Source: Arthrobacter antioxidans (GTDB lineage: Bacteria > Actinomycetota > Actinomycetes > Actinomycetales > Micrococcaceae). Taken from it: DNA of 64,000 nt. Shown here in pieces: positions 41,880 to 50,576 of this stretch. Location of the stretch: contig NZ_CP095501.1 of assembly GCF_023100725.1 (NCBI RefSeq), forward strand, positions 1 through 64,000, in the 5' to 3' direction. The notes beneath the pieces are model-generated. The model ran no database searches. It saw only the letters and a list, made by a program, of their open reading frames with translations, and had not been told where the DNA came from. Each line of letters starts with the position of its first letter. Position 1 is the stretch's first letter. The position numbers and the translations under genes were made by a program.

Positions 41880-43486
41880 CCGTCGGCCCCCGGCCCGAGG
41901 ACGGCCTCGATGTAGGGGGTCCGGTCGAGCATCTCCTGGGCCGCATTGTCGCTGAGGGTGAACAGCGGCCCGGCGAGGACGGTGAGGGACAGTCCCAACA
42001 CCACGAGGCCGATCGTGGGGCCTGTCATGGTGCGCGGCAGCAGGGTCACCGGGCCCCTCCCTGCGAATCTCCCGGCGTCTTCGCCCGTGACGTGGCGGGA
42101 GGTGCCGATTCTGGAGCCGTCGGCCTTGCTCGCGAGCAGGATGGGGTCCGGGTCCTCCGCGTCGTCCGGGGTACGCCAGAACGCCCGGTTCCAGACCCGG
42201 GCCATGACCAGGAGGGTCAGCAGGCTGGTGGCCACCCCACCCGCAACGAGGAGGTAGGCCAGCGGTGTCCCGAGGTCCACGCCGGCCTGGATCAGCCCGA
42301 GCTTGCCGAGGAAGCCGGAGAACGGGGGGATGCCGGCGAGGTTCATGGCGGGCAGGAAGAACAGGATGCCGAGCAGCGGTGAGAGCTTCGCCAGTCCCCC
42401 GAGCCGGTCCATGTTCGCCGTCCCGCCCCGGCGCTCGATCAGTCCGGTGACGAGGAAGAGGCTCGTCTGCACGGTGATGTGGTGGGCCACGTAGTAGACG
42501 GCGGCGCCGAGTCCGATCCGTGTGGAGATGGCCAGCCCGAAGACCATGTAGCCGATATGGCTCACGAGGGTGAAGGACAGCAGCCTTTTGATGTCGTCCT
42601 GCGCCAGAGCGCCGAGGATGCCCACGATCATGGTGAGCAGCGCGACGACCATGAGCAGGGTGTTGATGCGGTCGCCGGGGAAGAGGAGTGTCTCGACGCG
42701 GACCATGGCGTAGACGCCCACCTTGGTCAGCAGGCCGGCGAACACGGCGGTGACGGGTGCAGGAGCGGTGGGATAGGAGTCCGGGAGCCAGAAGGAGAGC
42801 GGGAAGACCGCCGCCTTGATGCCGAAGGCGACGAGCAGCATGAGGTGGAGCACCAGCTGGGTCGCCGGGTCCACCGTCTCCAGCTTCACCGCGAGATCCG
42901 CCATGTTGACCGTCCCGGTCGCCCCGTAGATCATCGCGATCGCGATCAGGAACAGCATGGAGGACACCACGCTGACCACGACGTAGGTCACCCCGGCCCG
43001 GATGCGCGGCGCGGTGCCGCCCAGGGTCATGAGGACGTAGCTCGCGGTCAGCAGGATCTCGAAGCCGACGTACAGGTTGAACAGATCCCCTGTGAGGAAG
43101 GCGTTGGACACCCCGGCTACGAGGATGAGGTAGGTGGGGTGGAAGATCGAGACCGGTCCGTCCTCGTCGCCGTCCGCTATCCCTTGGCCCGCGGCGTAGA
43201 TGAGCACCGCGAGGCTGATGGCGGAGGACACGACGAGCATCAGGGCCGAGAACTGGTCGACCACGAGCACGATGCCGAAGGGTGCTGCCCAGCCGCCGAG
43301 GTGGACGGCGTGGGTCCCCGTGGAGGGGGCGGCGAGGAGTATGACGACCTCGATGAGCAGGGTGATGCTGAGGGTGGTGATGCTGACGGCGCGCTGCGCC
43401 CGGGAGTGGCGGATGAGCAGGAAGGTGACGGCCGCGCCGAGGAACGGCAGGACGACGGCGAGGGGGGCCAGGTCGGCGGCGATCAT
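41876..43486 (-). CDS. mnhD: Mrp-type Na+/H+ antiporter subunit D
   Basis: A 536-residue proton-translocating subunit related to NuoN/NuoM of complex I. About fourteen membrane segments are visible. Typical sequences are LYVGFEILLTASYVLMTLGG near residue 138, LMLLVAFGIKAAVFPLSFWL with the key Lys near 220, and DDIKRLLSFTLVSHIGYMVF near 300. A hydrophilic loop of about 55 residues precedes the last helix. The start overlaps the mnhC stop by 4 bases. Confidence 0.95.
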   Translation of the reverse strand: MIAADLAPLAVVLPFLGAAVTFLLIRHSRAQRAVSITTLSITLLIEVVILLAAPSTGTHAVHLGGWAAPFGIVLVVDQFSALMLVVSSAISLAVLIYAAGQGIADGDEDGPVSIFHPTYLILVAGVSNAFLTGDLFNLYVGFEILLTASYVLMTLGGTAPRIRAGVTYVVVSVVSSMLFLIAIAMIYGATGTVNMADLAVKLETVDPATQLVLHLMLLVAFGIKAAVFPLSFWLPDSYPTAPAPVTAVFAGLLTKVGVYAMVRVETLLFPGDRINTLLMVVALLTMIVGILGALAQDDIKRLLSFTLVSHIGYMVFGLAISTRIGLGAAVYYVAHHITVQTSLFLVTGLIERRGGTANMDRLGGLAKLSPLLGILFFLPAMNLAGIPPFSGFLGKLGLIQAGVDLGTPLAYLLVAGGVATSLLTLLVMARVWNRAFWRTPDDAEDPDPILLASKADGSRIGTSRHVTGEDAGRFAGRGPVTLLPRTMTGPTIGLVVLGLSLTVLAGPLFTLSDNAAQEMLDRTPYIEAVLGPGADG

Positions 43487-44001
43487 CGTTGTCCTTTGTG
43501 GTTCAGTTTGTTGATGCGCTGCACTCCGGGTCGTTCCTCTGCCTCATCGACGCTGCCCTGAGATAGGTCAGCGGGGTCGGGTATTTCGTGAACGAATTCT
43601 GTGGTCTCGACGGGGACGTCGGCGTCGTCCTCCCAGTCGTAGCTGCTCTGGTCCGCGACGCGGCGATCCTCGGGGTCGTCCTGGACGACGTCCGCGCGGC
43701 CGAGGACCCATGAACGGTAGATGATGCCGAGCATGAACGCGGTGACCGCAAACGTGATGACGATCGCCGTCAGGATCAGGGCCTGCGGCAGGCTGTCCGT
43801 GTACTCCTCCGCAGGGGTTCCCGAGACGTAGAGCGGCGATGTGCCGCCGCCGCCGCTCATGGCGAGCATCAGGATGTTCGCCCCGTTGCCGAGGAGGATC
43901 AGACCGAGCAGCACGCGGGTCAGGCTGCGTTCGAGGAGCAGGTAGATCCCGGCGGCGAAGAACGCCGCCATGATGACGATGAGGGTGATGTTGATGGTCA
44001 T
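43483..44001 (-). CDS. mnhC: Mrp-type Na+/H+ antiporter subunit C
   Basis: A 172-residue relative of NuoK. Three membrane helices start with ITLIVIMAAFFAAGIYLLLE, followed by RVLLGLILLGNGANILMLAM near residue 30 and LPQALILTAIVITFAVTAFM near 74. The C-terminal 70 residues are acidic and hydrophilic, longer than in Bacillus MrpC but usual in Actinobacteria. Start ATG 44001 shares one base with the mnhA stop (TAATG). Confidence 0.95.
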   Translation of the reverse strand: MTINITLIVIMAAFFAAGIYLLLERSLTRVLLGLILLGNGANILMLAMSGGGGTSPLYVSGTPAEEYTDSLPQALILTAIVITFAVTAFMLGIIYRSWVLGRADVVQDDPEDRRVADQSSYDWEDDADVPVETTEFVHEIPDPADLSQGSVDEAEERPGVQRINKLNHKGQR

Positions 44002-46997
44002 TACCGGGCCACCGTTTCGCCGTCGTCCGTGCGCTGCTGGTGTTGGGTGAGCAGGTCATCGTCTTCGGGGTCTGATTCGCTGCGTTCATCGATTTTCGAG
44101 CCGAGGCTGCGCAGGACGTCCAGGACGAGTCCGACGACGATGATGTAGACCCCGATGTCGAAGATGGTGGACGTCACGAACTTCACGTCGCCGAAGACCG
44201 GCAGCCAGAATTCGAGGATGTAGCTCTCGAGGACCGCCCCGCCGAAGAGCAGGGGTGTTACCGCGGTGAGGGAGACGATCGCGAGCCCGATGCCCAGCAG
44301 GGCGCCGGCGCTGACCGGGCTGGCTTCGGCCAGTTCCAGCCGTCCGCCGGCGAGATAGCGGATGGCGAGGGCGAGCCCTGCGGTGAGTCCTCCGGCGAAG
44401 CCTCCGCCGGGCAGGTTGTGGCCGGCGACCAGCAGGTACAGGGACAGCATGATGATGGTGTGGAAGAGCAGCCGGGTGATGACCTCGAAGATGATGGACC
44501 GGCGCTCCGGCGCCAGGGTTTGCCCGGCAACAAGCCACGGGTCCCTGGATGAACCAGCGAACTGGGCTGCGAGTTCACGGGCTGCGTTGCCGCGACCCCG
44601 GGCGTCCAGGGGTTCCTGGCCCCGGTCCACCGAGCCGTCCTCTACGTCAGCGGCCCGGTGTCGCTTGTCCCCGCGGCCGCGGACGAAGATCAGGCTCGCG
44701 ACGCCGGTTGCGGCGATGGCGAGGACGGTGACCTCCCCGAAGGTGTCCCAGGCGCGGATGTCCACGAGGAGGACATTGACGGCGTTGGCTCCGCCGCCGC
44801 CGTCGTAGGCCATCTCCGGGTAGGCGAGGGAGATGGGAGCCGCGTTGCGCGAGGCCATGGCGGACATCGCGATCACGGCCATGGTGCCGCCGAACGCGAT
44901 CCCCAGGCCCGCCCTGAACCAGCGGTTAACACTGGCTGCGCGGTCTCCCAATCGGGGCGGCAGGGAGCGCAGGGCGAGGACGAAGGCGACCAGCACGATC
45001 GTTTCCACCATGACCTGGGTGAGCGCGAGGTCCGGGGCGCCGTGCAAGGCGAAGATCAACGCCATGCCGTACCCGGTGATGCCCACCATCAGGACAGCCG
45101 TGAACCGTTTCTGCGCGCGCAACGCCGCGACGATCCCGACCAGGATCACCACGCCGACGATTACCTGGGCGGCTGATTCCGCAATCATGAAACTGGACGG
45201 CGTCGGGGCGTCGAAAAGGATCAACGCTGCCAGCGGGGTTGCTACCGCCATGGTCAGGATGACGAACAGGTAGAAGGACAGGGAGCCGCGCTGCGTTTTG
45301 CCTGTCACCCATACGGCGACGTCGTCGAGCACGCCGATGCTGTTCCTGTAGGTGCGTTCGGCATCGAATACTGGATACAACGTGTCCTGCCACCGTTCGA
45401 TCCGCAGCCGCGCGTAGAACATCATGGCCCCGCAGACGAGGGTGATGACCGACAACATCAGGGCCAGATTCACACCGTGCCAGAGGGCCAGATACGGGGG
45501 TGATTCGGGGGCCTCGAACAGCGACACATACGGTTGCACGGCCGCGTCCAAAGGGGCCGGCCAGATACCGAAGACGACGGTGCAGGCGGTGAGGACGCAG
45601 GGCGCGATCAGGAAGGACTTACGGATCCGCTTGATCGGGGTCGGGCTTTCGCCCGGCTTTGTGGCGAAGCCCCCCCATACGAATCGTGCACTGTAGGCGA
45701 AGGTCAGGATGGACCCGAGCACGATCCCGCCGAGCAGGAGGGTGCCGGCGACACCGTCCTCGGCCCGGTGCACGAACGCCTCGTACACAGATTCCTTCGC
45801 GACGAACCCGAACAAGGGTGGCACCCCAGCCATGGAAGCACCCGCAACAATTGCGGTGAGTGCCAGGACCGGGGCGCCTCGACCGACCCCCGACAGTTTC
45901 CTGATGTCTCGGGTGCCCGTCTGGTGGTCGATAATTCCGACCACCAGGAACAACGTGGCCTTGAAGAACCCATGAGCCAGCAACAAACCGAGACCGGCAA
46001 GCGCACCATCGGCTCCGCCCAGTCCTACGACCATGGTCAGGAATCCGAGCTGGCTGACCGTGCCGTACGCGAGCACGAGTTTGAGGTCGAACTGGCGCAG
46101 CGCCCGCCACCCGCCCACCAGCATCGTCGTCATACCCAGGACGAGGATCACCGGATGCCAGAACGCGGTCTCGCTGAACCCGGGCGCGAACCGTGCCACG
46201 AGGAAGACGCCGGCCTTCACCATCGCGGCAGCGTGCAGATACGCGCTGACCGGCGTCGGGGCGGCCATGGCACCGGGCAACCAGAAGTGGAACGGCACAA
46301 GCGCGGACTTCGTGATGGCGCCCACCAGCACCAGGGCGATCGCGACATCAATCAGGGTTCCTTGGGCGACCAGCGCATCTGCGCCTGCAAGGATCTCGGA
46401 GATGCGGTACGTTCCCGCTGCCTCACCGATCATGACCAGGCCCACGAGCATCGCCAGACCGCCGAAGGTCGTGACGATCAGGGCCTGCAGGGCCGACCGG
46501 CGGGCCGACAACCGGTGCCGGGAGTAACCAATCAGCAGGTAGGACAGGATGGTGGTCAGTTCCCAAAAGATGAACATCAGCAGGAGATCGTCCGCCAGGA
46601 CCAGCCCGAACATCGCGGCCGCGAAGGCGAGCAACTGGGCTCCGAAGGCGCCGACGTCAGGGTCATCACTTTTGAAGTAGCGCGCGCAATAGAAGAGCAC
46701 GAGCGCGCCCACGCCGAGGATCAGGATGCACAGCGCGGCCGCAAGACCGTCGATCCGGAAAGCCAACTCAAGCTGCAGACTCGGGATCCACGGGATCGTG
46801 ACTGACGGTGGGGCATTCGGCTGGCCGGGCAAGGCCCGCTGGTCGGCAGTGAGGACAGCGGGCAGTGAAAACATCAACCACACAAAGCCCGCAGCGGGGA
46901 AAGCAGCAAGAACGAAGAACGCCGACCGGCCGAACCGTGCGAACAGCAATGGCGCGATGAGAGCACCCGCAAACAGACCTATCAGGATGATCAGCAC
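44001..46997 (-). CDS. mnhA: Mrp-type Na+/H+ antiporter fused subunits A and B
   Basis: A 998-residue protein, first gene of the operon. The MrpA part (about residues 1-750) has NuoL-like helices with FWELTTILSYLLIGYSRHRL near 143 and ITKSALVPFHFWLPGAMAAP near 230, then the C-terminal hydrogenase-4-type region GAPDLALTQVMVETIVLVAF near 655. The MnhB part (about 830-970) starts IFEVITRLLFHTIIMLSLYL and contains GHNLPGGGFAGGLTAGLAL. No separate mnhB exists. I chose GTG 46997; the frame is open to 47069 but the extra residues are not hydrophobic or conserved-looking. Confidence 0.94.
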   Translation of the reverse strand: MLIILIGLFAGALIAPLLFARFGRSAFFVLAAFPAAGFVWLMFSLPAVLTADQRALPGQPNAPPSVTIPWIPSLQLELAFRIDGLAAALCILILGVGALVLFYCARYFKSDDPDVGAFGAQLLAFAAAMFGLVLADDLLLMFIFWELTTILSYLLIGYSRHRLSARRSALQALIVTTFGGLAMLVGLVMIGEAAGTYRISEILAGADALVAQGTLIDVAIALVLVGAITKSALVPFHFWLPGAMAAPTPVSAYLHAAAMVKAGVFLVARFAPGFSETAFWHPVILVLGMTTMLVGGWRALRQFDLKLVLAYGTVSQLGFLTMVVGLGGADGALAGLGLLLAHGFFKATLFLVVGIIDHQTGTRDIRKLSGVGRGAPVLALTAIVAGASMAGVPPLFGFVAKESVYEAFVHRAEDGVAGTLLLGGIVLGSILTFAYSARFVWGGFATKPGESPTPIKRIRKSFLIAPCVLTACTVVFGIWPAPLDAAVQPYVSLFEAPESPPYLALWHGVNLALMLSVITLVCGAMMFYARLRIERWQDTLYPVFDAERTYRNSIGVLDDVAVWVTGKTQRGSLSFYLFVILTMAVATPLAALILFDAPTPSSFMIAESAAQVIVGVVILVGIVAALRAQKRFTAVLMVGITGYGMALIFALHGAPDLALTQVMVETIVLVAFVLALRSLPPRLGDRAASVNRWFRAGLGIAFGGTMAVIAMSAMASRNAAPISLAYPEMAYDGGGGANAVNVLLVDIRAWDTFGEVTVLAIAATGVASLIFVRGRGDKRHRAADVEDGSVDRGQEPLDARGRGNAARELAAQFAGSSRDPWLVAGQTLAPERRSIIFEVITRLLFHTIIMLSLYLLVAGHNLPGGGFAGGLTAGLALAIRYLAGGRLELAEASPVSAGALLGIGLAIVSLTAVTPLLFGGAVLESYILEFWLPVFGDVKFVTSTIFDIGVYIIVVGLVLDVLRSLGSKIDERSESDPEDDDLLTQHQQRTDDGETVAR

Positions 46998-47242
46998 CAG
47001 ACCATGGCCTTCCGATGGTGGACGGTCAAGGCCTTCCAGCTTACCGGTGCACCACGAGCCACCCGGCATCCGAGGACGACCCGGTCTTCACCGGGAGCGG
47101 CCCTGTAGAATTCTCGCCCTCGCGCTCCGCCGGGCCAGGACCGAACCACCAAACCGGATGCTTCAGCCAGAGGTCCTCGTACGATCGGTCGCGGACGACA
47201 ATGAAAAATGAAGCGCAGTGGAAGCTTTGAGAACATAAGACC

Positions 47243-47992
47243 ATGTATGTCGCTTCTTCCGGCCCCGAGAACACCTCACCCGTGCTGCTTCTTCACGGCG
47301 GAGGAGTGGCTGGATGGATGTGGGAATCGCTGCAGCAACAACTTGAAAGTGCACATCTGACGCTTGTGCCTGACCTCCCCGGGCATGGTCACAGCGCCGC
47401 TGAACCTTACGTCTCCCATTCCCAAACGGTGCGCGAGCTCACCCAGATCCTTACTGACATGGTTCCCAACCAACCCGTGACCGTCATAGGTTTCTCCCTC
47501 GGAGCGCAGCTGGCAATTCAGCTCGCATCCGAACACCCCGAGCTCGTTCGCCAGGTGGTAATCATCAGTGCTCAGGCGAAGACAATGCCCTTCACGAAGT
47601 TCACTCTCAAACTTCTTGGTATTACCGCACCACTAGCCCGCCATCGTTGGTTCGCCAAGCTGCAATCCCGGGAGTTGTTTATCTCGCCTCGCCAGATGGA
47701 GAATTACATTAGAACGAGCAGCAGTATCACCAGAGAATCTTTGGTTACTGCGGTGGGTGAGAATATGAGGTTTAGACTTCCCGAAGAATGGCACACATTC
47801 CCAGGCCGCGCTTTGGTGATGGTGGGAGGACGCGAAGGTCGCCTGATGCGCGACTCTGCAAGGGCAGTGCACGCAGCTTTACCACGCAGCGAACTTGAGG
47901 TCGTGGAGGGGCTCGCCCATGGCATCCCCTTGCAGCGGCCGGAATGGTTCAACCAGCGCATTACCGCGTGGCTTAGGGAGCGCATCATCTGA
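47243..47992 (+). CDS. Alpha/beta-fold hydrolase
   Basis: A 249-residue hydrolase without signal peptide. The oxyanion loop is LLLHGGGVAGWMWE near residue 15, the nucleophile elbow is GFSLGAQLAIQLA (G-x-S-x-G) near 83, and the catalytic histidine lies in VVEGLAHGIPLQRPEW near 226. A catalytic aspartate is not obvious; VGGREGRLM near 194 is the usual place, so Glu may serve. The substrate is unknown. Base composition is visibly less GC-rich than that of the neighbouring core genes, a hint of recent acquisition. It is the first gene of the distal accessory region. Confidence 0.88.
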   Translation: MYVASSGPENTSPVLLLHGGGVAGWMWESLQQQLESAHLTLVPDLPGHGHSAAEPYVSHSQTVRELTQILTDMVPNQPVTVIGFSLGAQLAIQLASEHPELVRQVVIISAQAKTMPFTKFTLKLLGITAPLARHRWFAKLQSRELFISPRQMENYIRTSSSITRESLVTAVGENMRFRLPEEWHTFPGRALVMVGGREGRLMRDSARAVHAALPRSELEVVEGLAHGIPLQRPEWFNQRITAWLRERII

Positions 47993-48106
47993 GCCACCGT
48001 TTGCTAGGACGTATTTCAGGGGGATGCCCTTGGCAAAAGCGGTCGTCTGAAGCGATGCCGATCGTGGCTCGCTCAATCCATCGGCTACCGGATGAAGCGT
48101 GGGTGG

Positions 48107-48433
48107 TCAGAGCAGGTTGCGGGGGCCGCGGAGTTCGCCCCATCCGAACTGGCTCTCGGCGATGAAGTCCTGCAGGTCGCTCTGCACAAAGCGGACAAGT
48201 GCATCTGCACCGTCATCCAGAGGAAGACTGCCCGAGCCGCCCTCTTCACCCAGTATTTGCCATCGGAGCCAGGCGTCATTCGTCTCGATGTTGGTGTCGT
48301 CGGGAAGCTCGACGCCGTCGGCGACCCTCTCCAATCGGAACGTGAATGACCGTAGCTCTCTGAGGCTGAGCATTGACTCGAACATGGGCTCGAGGAGCCG
48401 CTTCACGTCTCGCACGTGCATTGATCCGATCAT
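48107..48433 (-). CDS. Hypothetical protein
   Basis: A 108-residue soluble protein starting MIGSMHVRDVKRLLEPMFES. It is acidic and includes LRELRSFTFRLERVADGVEL and DTNIETNDAWLRWQILGEEG. No family is recognised. A GGAG site lies directly upstream of ATG 48433, and a TATCGT box ends 6 bases before it. Size and style resemble the small orphan proteins found elsewhere in this region, some of which may be immunity proteins, but nothing here shows that. Confidence 0.55.
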   Translation of the reverse strand: MIGSMHVRDVKRLLEPMFESMLSLRELRSFTFRLERVADGVELPDDTNIETNDAWLRWQILGEEGGSGSLPLDDGADALVRFVQSDLQDFIAESQFGWGELRGPRNLL

Positions 48434-48783
48434 GTCTCCACGATAGAGATGCTCGGGGCGCCACCCACGTCAAGCGATCGAAAGCGGATAGCCCAGCGCC
48501 CGCTATTTCCAGTCCGGTCAAAGGATCCTTTGACTAAGACGACGGGAGATGCAGATTACTGGATGGTGGGCGAGGCTTAGGTGACAGAGTTTGTGAGTGC
48601 ACGTTTCTCGCCGACCTCGCATGGCAGCCGGATGTGTTGGGCCGTGTGGTGCGTTCCGTGGGCCAGCATCGACCCGTCTGAGGCGTTTAGATGTGCCTAT
48701 TCGTTTCAAGCACGCGGCTTGCGAATCGGTGCTGCTCCCCGTGAGCAGTGGTGTGCCGGAAGGTTCCAGCTGATGATGGGTGC
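48434..48783. other. Non-coding gap with palindrome copy B
   Basis: About 350 bases between two genes reading away from each other. The 18-bp palindrome at 48517-48534 is the only structured element I see. No convincing gene. Confidence 0.6.
48517..48534. repeat. GGATCC-centred palindrome, copy B
   Basis: GTCAAAGGATCCTTTGAC is a perfect 18-bp palindrome. It differs by one base from the core of copy A (38557-38574). It stands alone in a non-coding gap with no recombinase gene within 5 kb. Confidence 0.85.
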
Positions 48784-49566
48784 ATGACATGGTCGGCACG
48801 GTTGGGAATCGCGGTTCTCACGGCGACTTTTCTCGCTGCGTGCGCCACCCCGGGCAATCCGGGTAGCGAGCCGGTGGAGGCACCGAGCGGAGGGCCCATC
48901 GTTGGGCCGACGGCTACTCCGGACGCCGATTCTTACACTGGCCGTGGTGGATTCGTCCCTCCCGCGGCGCCGGGTTCCGTCATGGGTCAGGGCACCGTCC
49001 TTCAAGCAGGGGAGGCGTTACCCCGTTTTTGCCTTGGCGGGGTGCAGGAGTCGTATCCGCCGCAATGCACCGGGCCCGAGCTTCTTGGGTGGGACTGGGA
49101 CCAGGTGCAGCAGTCGGAGAGGGCATCGGGTGTCACCTGGGGCACGTTTGCGGTCACGGGAACCTGGAACGGCATACGCTTCACGCCCACGACGGCGCCG
49201 ATTCCCCTGTCACTTTATGACGCCATGCCCTTCGAGGACCCGCTGGCTGGCCGGCAGGGTTCCAGTGCCCCTCAGGAGCTTGCCCGGATCCTGCAGGACA
49301 TCTTTTTCGGCTTCGGCGATTACCCGGTGAGCGGGGGCGTGGAGAGCAGTTCCGCCCGGTCACCGGATAACACGCATGCGGCAGGACACCTACTAGTGAA
49401 TGACATGGGGCGGACCGGAGAGCGACGCGCTCAGGCGTCGGGGACGTCGGGGTCACGAGGATTTCGAGGTCACGGGGAGTGGTGGGCTCGCGCCGGGCTG
49501 AGGACAGCGCTATCGCTCAGGATCCCGTCCGCAGCCAGCTTCACCGCCGCGTCACCGACCTCGTGA
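48784..49566 (+). pseudogene. Lipoprotein gene, probably with a replaced C-terminus
   Basis: The product starts MTWSARLGIAVLTATFLAAC; the lipobox LAAC gives a lipidated Cys at residue 20. The next 170 residues look coherent, with LPRFCLGGVQESYPPQCTGP and ELLGWDWDQVQQSERASGVT, and with WGTFAVTGTWNGIRFTPT. It is a secreted or membrane-attached lipoprotein of a type I recall from Arthrobacter. After DIFFGFGDYPVSGGVES (about residue 195) the sequence becomes low in complexity and Arg/Gly/Ser-rich and looks out of frame or joined from elsewhere. The intact N-terminal half may still be expressed. Confidence 0.6.
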
Positions 49567-49576
49567 CCCAGAACAA

Positions 49577-50500
49577 CTAGTCGGTGCGGATGAGGCACCA
49601 GGCGCGTTCGAAGGCTCGTGCCTGGAGGTCGGATTCGCGGATCCAGATCTCGAGGTTACCCGCATCGCCGAACCATCCCGCGAGGGCGGTCCACGACTCG
49701 AGATCCAGGATCAGCCGGTACTCGTCGCCTGGTTCCAACGGCAGGACGCCGGGAAGGATGTCTTCAACGGCGGCGATCCGGCCGTGATGGCTGTGGCCAT
49801 AGGCGTGGCTGAACGGTATCGGCACCTCCGGTGAGGAACCGGTGCGTTGGGCGAGCCACCCGTTCTGCAGGCTGAGCTCCAGGGACTCGACGAGATCGAA
49901 CCGGTCCTGGGGCCCGGAGGCCGCATCGGCGGCCGAGGGCAGTGTGAAGCCCGGCAGCGGCAGGCACAGCTGGCATACCTCGGTGGGGGTGTCCAGGTCC
50001 TGGGGCGGGTCGATGAGCACCGAATGGTCGGGGGTCTTCACCCAGCGGACCAGCCAGCTACGCGCCGCACCCTCAGCGGGGTCGTAGCCGAAGGACTCGA
50101 GATCATGGAAGACCTCAAGGACGCCTTCAGTGGGCAGTCCTTCGCGTAGCTGTCCCTCGGGCCACCCCGCCTTGCCCACAGCATCGGTGGTGGCATCCAG
50201 GACGCCTAGGTGGATCGAAGCCACATGGGCCAACGCCTTGCCGTCGGCGCGGCGGGGCCATTGCTCCAAGGGGGCGACGGCGGGTCCGCCCAGCCAGCAC
50301 ATCCACCCGCCTGCAGGCCACAGCTCGCGGAGCTCGGCTTCACTCGGCGCCCCGGGCTCGAAGGACTGCTCACTGAACACCGGGGAAAACACGGCGTCCT
50401 CGAGCACTTCCCCGGCGCCGGTAGCGCGCAGCCACTTCTCCACCTGGCCATACGGTCCATGGACCGGGACATCTAGATTCTTCTTGGTCGTGCGGGTCAT
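49577..50500 (-). CDS. DUF1963-like protein, likely immunity protein
   Basis: A 307-residue cytoplasmic protein with the YwqG/DUF1963 layout: GGWMCWLGGPAVAPLEQWPR near residue 64, DGKALAHVASIHLG near 86, GHSHHG near 233, and the C-terminal GWFGDAGNLEIWIRESDLQA. DUF1963 proteins occur often as immunity proteins of polymorphic toxin systems. It lies 76 bases downstream of the toxin gene on the same strand, so the pair is probably co-transcribed. The immunity role is inferred from family and position. The start is ATG 50500. Confidence 0.8.
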   Translation of the reverse strand: MTRTTKKNLDVPVHGPYGQVEKWLRATGAGEVLEDAVFSPVFSEQSFEPGAPSEAELRELWPAGGWMCWLGGPAVAPLEQWPRRADGKALAHVASIHLGVLDATTDAVGKAGWPEGQLREGLPTEGVLEVFHDLESFGYDPAEGAARSWLVRWVKTPDHSVLIDPPQDLDTPTEVCQLCLPLPGFTLPSAADAASGPQDRFDLVESLELSLQNGWLAQRTGSSPEVPIPFSHAYGHSHHGRIAAVEDILPGVLPLEPGDEYRLILDLESWTALAGWFGDAGNLEIWIRESDLQARAFERAWCLIRTD

Positions 50501-50576
50501 CGCTTTTGTCGTTGTCCTTCGCTGGAAATGCGGAGCGGGTGCATACGCCCCCGCTCCGCATTAGATCACTGTTGGA

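Noticed and set aside
49430..49570. Protein-like minus-strand peptide (LVVLGHEVGDAAVKLAADGI)
   Set aside because: Too short, no start, no recognised family and overlapping the end of the lipoprotein frame; could be chance.
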